From: Prevotella sp.
Lineage (GTDB): Bacteria; Bacteroidota; Bacteroidia; Bacteroidales; Bacteroidaceae
Length of the DNA stretch: 42,528 nucleotides
NCBI GenBank assembly: GCA_024684515.1
Contig: JAIKWS010000061.1
Coordinates: 1 to 42,528 of the forward strand
Reading direction: 5' to 3'
Shown in pieces: positions 32,554-40,862 of the stretch (its first letter is position 1; each line of letters starts with the position of its first letter). Under the pieces are notes generated by a model. It worked only from the letters and a program-made list of their open reading frames with translations, did not search any database and was not told the DNA's origin. Both the position numbers and the translations under genes were made by a program.

Positions 32554-33225
32554 ATGGAAGAGAACAGATTGAAACAATTCTTTGAAGAGATGGGCAGCCA
32601 TGAATTGCTGACTGAGGAGCAGGAGCGTGCGTTGTCGGCTCGTGTGCTGAAGGGAGATTCCAGAGCACTGAGCAAACTGGTGGAATCCAATCTTCGTCTG
32701 GTGGTTCACATAGCCCGCGAATATCAAGGGCAAGGACTGGCTATCGACGACCTGATTAGCGAAGGAAACATGGGGCTGGTGAAGGCTGCCGGCAAATATG
32801 ATGGTTCGCGGAACCTACGTTTTGCGGGGTTTGCTGTCGTGTATATCCGCAGGGCCATAGAGAAAGCAATTCTTCGAGAGAGCTCTGAGCAGATGCTGGA
32901 AAGCCGGGCCAACGGGCAGAAGCGGTCGTTGGATGCTCCACTTGGTGCCAAGCCCAATGTCAGCCTGCTCTCCGTGCTTATTGACGCAAATTCGCCACTG
33001 GCCGACGGACGAGCCTACAGTGCATCAGACGAACAGCAGATAGAACGTGCACTACGCAGTCTGGACGAGAGGGAGACACGTGTGGTGGTGGCTTATTTCG
33101 GCATTGGCCAGGAACATCTGACAATGGCGGAGATTGCCGAGGACATGGGACTGAAGAGGGAACGAGTGCGACAGATACGCGATCGGGCTGTCAGAAGGAT
33201 GCGTAAGGTGTTCAGGCAGAAATAG
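32554..33225 (+). CDS. Divergent sigma-70 family factor
   Basis: The 223-residue protein has sigma-70 region 1.2/2 (NLRLVVHIAREYQGQGLAIDDL near 46-67, EGNMGLVKAAGKYD) and a full region 4 helix-turn-helix (TMAEIAEDMGLKRERVRQIRDRAV near 190-213). It is shorter than the usual RpoD of this phylum (about 290), with region 3 shrunk to a Ser/Gly-rich linker. In region 2.3 the paired tryptophans that open promoter DNA (WW in YATWWIRQAI) are replaced by Val96-Tyr97 in FAVVYIRRAI. It is thus an alternative sigma, not the housekeeping one. No anti-sigma gene is adjacent. Its stop is 2 bases from the stop of the converging HD gene. Confidence 0.85.
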   Translation: MEENRLKQFFEEMGSHELLTEEQERALSARVLKGDSRALSKLVESNLRLVVHIAREYQGQGLAIDDLISEGNMGLVKAAGKYDGSRNLRFAGFAVVYIRRAIEKAILRESSEQMLESRANGQKRSLDAPLGAKPNVSLLSVLIDANSPLADGRAYSASDEQQIERALRSLDERETRVVVAYFGIGQEHLTMAEIAEDMGLKRERVRQIRDRAVRRMRKVFRQK

Positions 33226-33227
33226 GG

Positions 33228-34448
33228 CTAGAAGCGTTGATAGCAGAGGTAGTATTTGCTGACCTTGTGTGAGAGCAGTTCGACGTTGAACAGCTCTGAT
33301 GCGTCTACGATGTCGCGGATGGTTCCATCCTTATAAAGAATGTCGATCGAGTCTTCTAAAGTGGAATACATATCCTTGCTCAGTGTCACAACACTCATCA
33401 TATACTGGGTGTCCTCGATGGGGATATCCATTTTTCTTGCTATCTCCTGCTGCAGTTCTTCAATGCGTGTGGTGGCGATGGGCTGATCGTGCACTTCAAC
33501 ACGGAAGATGCGACGGTCGAGCATGTCTGCTGCCAGAGTAGCCAGGATGCGGTCGTCATCATGTCGCCAGGCTTTCATGGCACTCCAGATGTCGCTATCG
33601 TCAAGTTCCTCATAATAGTGTAGCGCTTCCTCGTGCTCACTGAACCATTGCCTGTCAACATCGTTCCTGAGAAAGTAGGATAGGGCTGGGGAGGCAAACA
33701 ACTGGTGGTGCTCGCTTTCGAGGTATTTGGCTCTGCGCAACATATTCACCAGCACCTTCTCGTAGGCTACGGCTGTCTTGTGCAGATATACTTGCCAGTA
33801 CATAAGCCGTCGGGTGGTAAGGTAGTTTTCCAGCGAATAGATGCCTTTTTGTTCTACTACCAGACGGTCGTCAACGACATTGAGCATCTTGATGATTCGG
33901 GCTGATCCAATATTTCCCTCAGTAACCCCAGTGAAGAAGGAGTCGCGACGCAGGTAGTCAAGACGGTCCATGTCTAGCTGGCTGGAGATGAGCTGGTGGA
34001 GGAAACGCTTGGGATAGTCGTCCTTGAATATGGAAATAGCCATTCCCAGCTGGTCGTGCAGGTCGTGGTTGATTTGTTCCATCATCATCAATGAGATGTG
34101 TTCGTGGGAGATGCCCCTAATGAGTGTGTTCTCCAAGACATGCGAAAACGGGCCGTGCCCTATGTCGTGCATCAGTATGGCTGCCTGTACGGCCTCTGCC
34201 TCGCTATCGAAGATAAACTGTCCTTTCTGCTGTAGCGACAGAATGGCCTCGCTCATCAGGTGAAAGGCACCTAGCGAGTGCTGAAAACGGGTGTGGCGAG
34301 CACCAGGATAGACAACGGATGCCAGGCCTAGCTGGTTGATGCGGTTCAGACGCTGGAAGAGGGGGTGCGCCACGATGTCGTAGAGCAAACCACGTGGGAT
34401 GCGGATAAAGCCAAAGACGGGATCGTTGATAATCTTAACGTCGTTCAT
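33228..34448 (-). CDS. HD-domain phosphohydrolase
   Basis: From the ATG at 34448 the protein has 406 residues and belongs to the HD superfamily related to dGTPase/SAMHD1. Metal-binding residues are His52 and His57 (RHTRFQH), His94-Asp95 (MHDIGHG) and a later Asp in LDMDRLDYLRRD. Opening DPVFGFIRIP is typical of the family. The substrate is likely a (deoxy)nucleotide. A longer frame to 34541 is rejected because it reads inside tilS and lacks family similarity. It overlaps the tilS 3' end by 14 bases and is the last gene of the operon. Confidence 0.85.
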   Translation of the reverse strand: MNDVKIINDPVFGFIRIPRGLLYDIVAHPLFQRLNRINQLGLASVVYPGARHTRFQHSLGAFHLMSEAILSLQQKGQFIFDSEAEAVQAAILMHDIGHGPFSHVLENTLIRGISHEHISLMMMEQINHDLHDQLGMAISIFKDDYPKRFLHQLISSQLDMDRLDYLRRDSFFTGVTEGNIGSARIIKMLNVVDDRLVVEQKGIYSLENYLTTRRLMYWQVYLHKTAVAYEKVLVNMLRRAKYLESEHHQLFASPALSYFLRNDVDRQWFSEHEEALHYYEELDDSDIWSAMKAWRHDDDRILATLAADMLDRRIFRVEVHDQPIATTRIEELQQEIARKMDIPIEDTQYMMSVVTLSKDMYSTLEDSIDILYKDGTIRDIVDASELFNVELLSHKVSKYYLCYQRF

Positions 34449-35757
34449 GATGGATAGTAAGGGTTTGGGACGTGGTATTGTCAATGCAGAATCGCTGGTC
34501 GGGACGATGATCCACCAACCATACGATACGGTCTGTAGCATCGGTAATTACCAACTGGTGTCGCTTCTGGGGCAATGAGATGTGGAGATCGGTGAGAAAG
34601 TCGCTCACCAGTTTCTTTCCTCGCATACCGAAAGGCTGGAATCGGTCACCTGCTTGCGTGGGACGTAGCGTCAATGGGAAACGGACTTTCGATGCGTCCA
34701 GGCAAGCAGTATGTATATCTCGTTCTATCTGACAGCCCTCAAGGAGTTGTAGATGCAGGCATTCTTTTTCGTTGTTGAAGACATAGTTGCCCGTCTCAGG
34801 TATCTGTAGGGGTTGAACTGGGGCAGTGATGGTATCCAGCACCAGTCGTCCCTGATGTACAGTCAGCTGGTGTGTGGCAGAACTCCATTGGCGACCTGTC
34901 TGAGCCACGGGCAGACGGTTCGTGATGGACTCGATGACAGACGGGGAGAAGCCTACGGGAGCAAGCCAAGCATACAGGATAGCTTCTGCTGATGGTGTCT
35001 TCAGCAGCTGCTGAATATCTATGGAACCATTGTTGTCTAAACACTCAAGTTGATGGCTGATGGCATCGTCGTAGACACGTGCAGCTTCGGCAAGCCTGCG
35101 GGCTGTTGTCAAGATGTTGCTGACGGCAGAAGGAGTGATGTCGTTCAACTGGGGTAATACATTTAGCCGAAGCTTGTTGCGTACGATATCTGCTACCAAG
35201 TTGGTGGAATCGGTAATATATTGCTGGCCGATGTTAGTGAGCCACTGCTCTATATCTTGTCGGCTGACGCATAGCAGCGGACGTGCGATGTGCCCATTGC
35301 GTGGTTTGATGCCTGTGAGTCCATGTATGCCAGTGCCTCTTAGCAGATTCATCAGAATGGTTTCGACGGAATCGTCTTGATGATGTGCTACACACACGCA
35401 TTCTGCGTTCAGATCGTGTCGCAACAGCTCGAAATAGTGGTATCTTAATTCTCGTGCAGCCATTTCGATACTTACTTTATGCGTTTCTGCGTAAGTTTTT
35501 GTGTCAAAATGGATTAAGTGTAGTTCAACGTTAAGTTTTTGGCATAGTTCTTTGACGAATTGTTCGTCACGATTGCTCTCTTCACCACGCAGATGGAAGT
35601 TGCAGTGTATAGCCTCGATTCGATAGTTCAGTTGTTGCAGTATCCTTAACAGGCAGACACTATCAGCACCTCCACTAATGGCCACCAGTTGTAGCCGTTC
35701 GTGGTCCATCAGTTGGTTTTGTTCTATGAATTTTGCTATTGTTTCTACAATACTCAT
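34435..35757 (-). CDS. tilS: tRNA(Ile)-lysidine synthetase
   Basis: The 440-residue enzyme ligates lysine to C34 of tRNA-Ile(CAU), changing it to read AUA; it is essential in nearly all bacteria. The PP-loop SGGADS is at residues 28-33, with HxxDDSxET (HHQDDSVETILMNLLRGTG) near 130 and the RPLL segment near 160. The C-terminal domain has TLRPTQAGDRFQPFGMRGKKLVSDFL, the usual TilS C-domain. It lies 9 bases after rlmI. Confidence 0.93.
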   Translation of the reverse strand: MSIVETIAKFIEQNQLMDHERLQLVAISGGADSVCLLRILQQLNYRIEAIHCNFHLRGEESNRDEQFVKELCQKLNVELHLIHFDTKTYAETHKVSIEMAARELRYHYFELLRHDLNAECVCVAHHQDDSVETILMNLLRGTGIHGLTGIKPRNGHIARPLLCVSRQDIEQWLTNIGQQYITDSTNLVADIVRNKLRLNVLPQLNDITPSAVSNILTTARRLAEAARVYDDAISHQLECLDNNGSIDIQQLLKTPSAEAILYAWLAPVGFSPSVIESITNRLPVAQTGRQWSSATHQLTVHQGRLVLDTITAPVQPLQIPETGNYVFNNEKECLHLQLLEGCQIERDIHTACLDASKVRFPLTLRPTQAGDRFQPFGMRGKKLVSDFLTDLHISLPQKRHQLVITDATDRIVWLVDHRPDQRFCIDNTTSQTLTIHHERR

Positions 35758-35766
35758 GTCATGGGT

Positions 35767-36966
35767 TCATTCGACGTACAGCACGAGTCCTTTCAGATAT
35801 TCTCCTTCTGGGTGGTAAATATTGATGGGATGGTCAGCAGGCTGGTGGAGCTGATGAAGTATGCGCACACTGCGACCAGCCTGTGCTGCTGCAGTGAAAA
35901 CGGCATTGCGGAAATGGTCTTTCGTTACTACCTGAGAGCATGAGAACGTGAAGAGGATACCGCCAGAGGCAATCTTCTCGAATGCCTTTTCGTTGAGACG
36001 GGTATATCCTTTCAGCGCATTGTGCAGAGCACCCCGATGTTTTGCAAATGCCGGTGGATCGAGGATGATAAGGTCATAGGGTGGGGGTGTGCCATCAGTT
36101 GCCATACGGGCTGATGACAGGCCGTCCAGGAAATGGAAGGCATCGTCGCAGAAGGCCTCATGGCGAGGATCGCCATTGTAGTTCAGGTCTACGTTGCGAC
36201 GGGTCAGTTCAATGGCTTTGGCAGAACTGTCGACAGAATGCACCTGCAGGGCTTCTCCTCGCATGGCATAGAACGAGAATCCACCAGTATAGCAGAACAT
36301 ATTTAGTACCCGTCTGCCTTTGGCATAGTGCTCTAGCAGCTTGCGATTGTCACGCTGATCGACGAAGAAGCCGGTCTTTTGTCCACGCTGCCAGTCAACA
36401 TAGAAGCGTAGACCATTCTCTAGTGCCGTATTCTCGTTGCTGCCTCCTATGATGTATCCGTTTTCTGGTTCCATGAATGCCAGTGTGGTTTCGCTTTTGT
36501 AATAGACGTGTGCTATACGTCCCTGCATCACGTCTACAAGCTGCTGTGCTATCACCATCCTCTGCTTGTGCATGCCAATGCTGTGAGCCTGCATCACGGC
36601 AGTCTGTCCATAGATGTCAATGATTAGTCCAGGCAGCATGTCACCCTCACCGTGTACCAGCCTGTAGGCATTGGTTTGAGGGTTGTCAACGAGTCCGATG
36701 GCCTTTCTTGCTTCCATTGCCTGCTGTAGCCGCATGTGAAAGAAAGCATCATCGATGTGGTCATTGTTGAAGCTGAGTATGCGTACGGCTATAGAGCCCT
36801 GCTGATAGTGCCCTGTTGCTATGTATTGCCCGTTGCTGGTAATGACGTCAACGGTATCTCCTTCGTTGATGTCGTCATCAACATGGTGAAGTGCTCCGGA
36901 AAATACCCACGGGTGGAAGCGGAGCAGACTTTCTTCCTTACCTCTCTTCAGATAGACTTGTTTCAT
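35767..36966 (-). CDS. rlmI: 23S rRNA m5C methyltransferase, RlmI family
   Basis: From the ATG at 36966 (MKQVYLKRGKEESLLRFHPW) the protein has 399 residues: an N-terminal PUA domain, then a Rossmann methyltransferase domain with LNMFCYTGGFSFYA, DSSAKAIELTRRNV, LDPPAFAKHRG and the catalytic-Cys motif FSCSQ. E. coli RlmI methylates C1962 of 23S rRNA; the exact base here is inferred. A longer frame to 37083 is rejected because it runs inside the exonuclease gene and lacks the family's start. It overlaps the exonuclease 3' end by 29 bases. Confidence 0.88.
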   Translation of the reverse strand: MKQVYLKRGKEESLLRFHPWVFSGALHHVDDDINEGDTVDVITSNGQYIATGHYQQGSIAVRILSFNNDHIDDAFFHMRLQQAMEARKAIGLVDNPQTNAYRLVHGEGDMLPGLIIDIYGQTAVMQAHSIGMHKQRMVIAQQLVDVMQGRIAHVYYKSETTLAFMEPENGYIIGGSNENTALENGLRFYVDWQRGQKTGFFVDQRDNRKLLEHYAKGRRVLNMFCYTGGFSFYAMRGEALQVHSVDSSAKAIELTRRNVDLNYNGDPRHEAFCDDAFHFLDGLSSARMATDGTPPPYDLIILDPPAFAKHRGALHNALKGYTRLNEKAFEKIASGGILFTFSCSQVVTKDHFRNAVFTAAAQAGRSVRILHQLHQPADHPINIYHPEGEYLKGLVLYVE

Positions 36967-37588
36967 GCTGTTGACCTTTATTGATGAGTTGATACTCGCC
37001 ATTCTGCTTGAGGCGAATGATCTCCTTATAGATCTTGATACATGCCCACGCATCAGTAGCGGCATATATTTTCTGCTTGTCATTGAGAATGTCGGCCTCC
37101 CAGTTGCTTAGTTGCTGACGCTTGCTGATCTTCTGCCCAAACAGGTTGGCATATATCTTCTGCAGGCTGAGGTCTTCGATACCCAGATCCAGGATGTAGT
37201 GTTGTATGTCTATGAAGTTGCCTGCCTTGAAATTGCCAATCTTGTGCAGAGAATTCAGGTCGTCGTGCCAGGAGAGTCCGATTTTGGGCAGTGTGGCATC
37301 TTCAAGCAGACGGACGATGGCAGGAGTGAGGCCTGTATGGTTCAGTCGGAACAGGAAACATGTGTCTTCACTGGAAACCTGGAGTAGCGCTACTTTGTGC
37401 TGTACTCCACGATGAAAGGAAGGACGTGTTTCGGTATCGAAGCCAAGAATGGAGCACGACAGCAGATAGTCAACTGCCCGTTCTGCCTGGCTGGCAGTGA
37501 GCACTACGATAATGCGACCAGGAAATTCAGCTACAGGAAGCGATGAAATCTTGCTTTTTTCGTATTTGTTGTAGATAATCTTTGTCAT
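36938..37588 (-). CDS. 3'-5' exonuclease domain protein (DEDDy type)
   Basis: The 216-residue protein matches the RNase D/WRN-like 3'-5' exonuclease domain. The four acidic metal ligands are visible: Asp51 and Glu53 (GFDTE), Asp109 or Asp110 (WHDDL), and Tyr175...Asp179 (YAATD). It lacks an HRDC or helicase part, so it is a stand-alone exonuclease. It heads the operon exonuclease-rlmI-tilS-HD, which otherwise concerns RNA, so an RNA substrate is plausible but not shown. Confidence 0.85.
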   Translation of the reverse strand: MTKIIYNKYEKSKISSLPVAEFPGRIIVVLTASQAERAVDYLLSCSILGFDTETRPSFHRGVQHKVALLQVSSEDTCFLFRLNHTGLTPAIVRLLEDATLPKIGLSWHDDLNSLHKIGNFKAGNFIDIQHYILDLGIEDLSLQKIYANLFGQKISKRQQLSNWEADILNDKQKIYAATDAWACIKIYKEIIRLKQNGEYQLINKGQQHETSLSEER

Positions 37589-37608
37589 TGTTTTTTCTTT
37601 TCGACGTG

Positions 37609-37616
37609 CAAAAATA
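37609..37616 (-). promoter_or_regulatory. -7 box for exonuclease-rlmI-tilS-HD operon
   Basis: The minus strand reads TATTTTTG, matching TAnnTTTG, about 20 bases before the start at 37588. The -33 box is not clear. Confidence 0.45.
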
Positions 37617-37659
37617 CAAAAAAAATGTGATTTTATGATGGTATCTTATTTTTTTACGC

Positions 37660-37667
37660 TAATTTTG
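37660..37667 (+). promoter_or_regulatory. -7 box for ftsK
   Basis: TAATTTTG followed by CAC lies 29 bases before the ftsK ATG at 37697. A good TTTG at the right distance is not seen. Confidence 0.55.
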
Positions 37668-37696
37668 CACAAGAATTAACGAAAACGACACATTTG

Positions 37697-40171
37697 ATGG
37701 CTAAGAAGAAAAAGAAAACAACAAAAATGGATGAGTCACGTCCTGGTTTCATGGGAGCATTGGGATTGTCGAAATTCACTCAGATATTTCAGAATGAACG
37801 ATTGCGTTTTTTTGTCGGCATGCTGCTGTTTGCGATATCATGCTGCATGATTTTGTCGTTTATTTCTTTCTTTACTACAGGACAGGCAGATATGAGTATC
37901 ATTGAGAATCTGCGAACGGGAGAGATGGCGAATCAAAATGGTGAGTTCAAGAATGCTTGTGGATCTCTGGGTGCCTACACGTCTTATTTCTTTATTAAGA
38001 AGTGTTTTGGCATTCCTGCTTTCCTAGTGCCTGTTTTCTTGTTCCTCGTGTCCCTGCGGCTGATGAAGGCGTTCAAGCCCAATCTGCTCAAGTGGTTCAT
38101 GTGCTTGATGCTCGTTATGTTGTGGACATCTATCGCCTTGGCTAAGTTTGTGTCTCCAATGTTTGCGGGCAGTCATTTCTGCCTGGGGGGCGATCATGGC
38201 CTGATGGTGGGCAAGTGGATAGAGGGCTTTGTGGGGGTACCGGGGCTGGCTGCCGTGCTCATTGTCATTGCACTACTATTCCTGTCGTATATCAGTGCCG
38301 AGACCTACGAATGGATACGTAAAATACTCAATCCTAAGAAGTTCCTCGAAAAGGTGAAGTTCAAGGTCACCAACAACGACCCCGATGAGGTGGTTGATTC
38401 CTATGAACGTCAGATAGAAACAGTGGAAGACCCTCTTGTCTTTGATAATCCTGAGACACAGACTGTTGAGTTCAATGACGACCAGCCTGTAGTCAGCAGT
38501 ACGGATACTGACGAAGTACCTGTAAAGCCCATTCGTCGTACCAGGAAGGACAACGAGGAGTTGGGGATGGATGTACAGATAGCGGAAGACGAGGAGAAGG
38601 CAGAGGGAGGCAATCTGGTGCAGAAGGGCACCAAGGCGATGGAACCTTACGATCCGAAGCGCGATCTGGAGAACTACCACTATCCAACCCTCGACCTGCT
38701 CAAGCATTATGAGGAAGACGGGAAACCTTATATTGACATGACGGAACAGACAGCCAACAAGAACCGCATCGTTGAGGTGCTACGTACGTTTGGCATCGAG
38801 ATCAGCAGTATAAAGGCTACCGTTGGACCAACAATCACCCTCTATGAGATTACACCTGCACCTGGGGTGCGCATTTCTAAGATACGTGGACTGGAAGACG
38901 ATATCGCACTGAGCCTGAAAGCTCTTGGAATCCGTATCATTGCTCCTATCCCAGGTAAGGGCACCATTGGCGTGGAGGTGCCGAATGCCAAGGCGAATAT
39001 TGTATCTATGGAGTCGATCCTCAACTCGAAGAAATTCCAGGAGACCACGATGGAGCTGCCTTGTGCCATGGGCAAGACAATTACCAACGAGGTGTTCATG
39101 TTTGACCTGGCAAAGGCACCACACTTGCTTGTAGCAGGTGCTACTGGACAGGGTAAGTCTGTTGGCCTGAATGCCATACTGACCTCTCTGCTCTATAAGA
39201 AACATCCTGCTGAACTGAAAATTGTCCTCGTGGATCCCAAGATGGTGGAGTTTTCTGTCTATCGAACCATTGACAAGCATTTCCTGGCTGCCCTGCCGGA
39301 AGAGGCTCAGACGCCTATCATCACTGACACCTCGAAGGTTATCCGCACCCTGCAGTCACTCTGCGTGGAGATGGATGCACGCTACGAGCTGTTGATGAAG
39401 GCTGGTGAGCGAAATATCAAGGATTACAACAAGAAATTCATAGCTCGCCAGCTCAATCCTGAAAATGGCCATAAGTTCATGCCGTATATCGTGGTGGTCA
39501 TCGACGAGTATGGTGACTTGATTATGACAGCAGGAAAGGATATTGAGTTGCCTATCGCCCGTATCGCACAGAAGGCACGTGCTGTAGGCATACACATGAT
39601 TATCGCTACACAGCGACCCACCACCAATATTATTACTGGTACCATCAAGGCCAACTTCCCGGCACGTATTGCCTTTAAGGTCAGTCAGGGCATCGACTCG
39701 AAGACCATTCTAGACCGAATGGGAGCTCAGCAGCTTATTGGTAGGGGCGACATGCTCTATCTGCAGGGCAATGATCCTATTCGTGTGCAATGTGCTTTTG
39801 TCGATACACCGGAAGTGGTAGATATCAATACCTTTATTTCACAACAGCAGGGCTATCTTGAGCCATTCGAACTACCTGAACCTATTGTCGAGGGGGGTGA
39901 AACGTCTGAAAGTGGGGCTGACGATGTCGATCTCAGACACCTTGACCCAATGTTTGACGATGCAGCCAGACTCGTCGTCAGCAGTGGCAGCGGCTCAACC
40001 AGTCTCATACAGCGAAAGTTCTCTATTGGATATAATCGTGCGGGAAGACTGATGGACATGCTAGAGAAAGCCGGTGTAGTAGGGCAGGCACATGGCTCCA
40101 AGCCACGTGAGGTACTCATCCCCGACGAGTTGAGTCTTGAGAATCTGCTGACCTCTTTACACAAATCATGA
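37697..40171 (+). CDS. ftsK: DNA translocase FtsK
   Basis: The 824-residue protein coordinates chromosome segregation with division. It has four or five N-terminal membrane helices (about 30-205), an acidic linker, then the RecA-like motor with Walker A GATGQGKS near 480, LKIVLVDPKMVEFSVY, Walker B VVVIDEYGDLIM, and ATQRP near 635. The C-terminal winged-helix gamma domain (IQRKFSIGYNRAGRLMDMLE) would read KOPS-like sequences. The linker is short, as in most Bacteroidota. The codon before the ATG is TTG; ATG 37697 is preferred. Confidence 0.95.
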   Translation: MAKKKKKTTKMDESRPGFMGALGLSKFTQIFQNERLRFFVGMLLFAISCCMILSFISFFTTGQADMSIIENLRTGEMANQNGEFKNACGSLGAYTSYFFIKKCFGIPAFLVPVFLFLVSLRLMKAFKPNLLKWFMCLMLVMLWTSIALAKFVSPMFAGSHFCLGGDHGLMVGKWIEGFVGVPGLAAVLIVIALLFLSYISAETYEWIRKILNPKKFLEKVKFKVTNNDPDEVVDSYERQIETVEDPLVFDNPETQTVEFNDDQPVVSSTDTDEVPVKPIRRTRKDNEELGMDVQIAEDEEKAEGGNLVQKGTKAMEPYDPKRDLENYHYPTLDLLKHYEEDGKPYIDMTEQTANKNRIVEVLRTFGIEISSIKATVGPTITLYEITPAPGVRISKIRGLEDDIALSLKALGIRIIAPIPGKGTIGVEVPNAKANIVSMESILNSKKFQETTMELPCAMGKTITNEVFMFDLAKAPHLLVAGATGQGKSVGLNAILTSLLYKKHPAELKIVLVDPKMVEFSVYRTIDKHFLAALPEEAQTPIITDTSKVIRTLQSLCVEMDARYELLMKAGERNIKDYNKKFIARQLNPENGHKFMPYIVVVIDEYGDLIMTAGKDIELPIARIAQKARAVGIHMIIATQRPTTNIITGTIKANFPARIAFKVSQGIDSKTILDRMGAQQLIGRGDMLYLQGNDPIRVQCAFVDTPEVVDINTFISQQQGYLEPFELPEPIVEGGETSESGADDVDLRHLDPMFDDAARLVVSSGSGSTSLIQRKFSIGYNRAGRLMDMLEKAGVVGQAHGSKPREVLIPDELSLENLLTSLHKS

Positions 40172-40247
40172 TCACTTGTGGTGAGACCATCGGATGTCTT
40201 CAGGAAAGGAGAACATGCCTTTTTGAATGTATATTGGAAATTAAAAT

Positions 40248-40862
40248 ATGAATAAAGAAATGAATAAGATTGTTTTTGCGATTTCAATGATGCTCCTCAT
40301 GGGTCTCAAGTCTTTTGCCTTGACACCTACTGAAGTGCTCGACAAGTGTGCAGCTACCATCAGTCATCGTAATGGCGTTACTGCCCAGTTCTCGATGGAG
40401 AGTGCACAGTACGGCAATGCCGCGGGCACCATCTCCATCAAGGGAAAGAAGTTCTATATGCTCTCCAATGCCACTACCATGTGGTTCGACGGAACGACTC
40501 TCTGGACTTATATGGCCAGCAATGAGGAGGTCAATATCTCCAAGCCTACTACACAGCAGTTGCAAACGCTCAACCCCTATCATTTTATAAATATGTATAA
40601 GTCGGGCTATTCCACAACAATGACAACTGCTGCCTCTGTCTACAACATCCATCTTACTGCTACAGATAAGCAGCTGAAGATCAAAGAAGCCTTTGTAACC
40701 GTCGACAAATCGACTTATGCACCCAAGGAGATCAAGATGCTGGTAGGGAACAAGTGGACCACCTTCACCATTTCACGACTGAAGAACGAGCCTGTGCCCG
40801 ATTCGAAGTTCAGCTTCGATGCCAATGCCTATCCTGATGCAGAAATAATCGACCTCCGCTGA
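40248..40862 (+). CDS. lolA: Outer-membrane lipoprotein carrier protein LolA
   Basis: The 204-residue protein has a signal peptide cut after KSFA (about residue 24) and then the LolA fold: LTPTEVLDKCAATISHRNGVTAQFSM, GTISIKGKKFYM, MWFDGTTLWTY and a closing KFSFDANAYPDAEIIDLR. LolA shuttles lipoproteins across the periplasm. It lies 76 bases after ftsK, a neighbour pair common in Bacteroidota, without a clear promoter between. A second in-frame ATG four codons later would serve equally. Its stop overlaps the next ATG by one base. Confidence 0.9.
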   Translation: MNKEMNKIVFAISMMLLMGLKSFALTPTEVLDKCAATISHRNGVTAQFSMESAQYGNAAGTISIKGKKFYMLSNATTMWFDGTTLWTYMASNEEVNISKPTTQQLQTLNPYHFINMYKSGYSTTMTTAASVYNIHLTATDKQLKIKEAFVTVDKSTYAPKEIKMLVGNKWTTFTISRLKNEPVPDSKFSFDANAYPDAEIIDLR

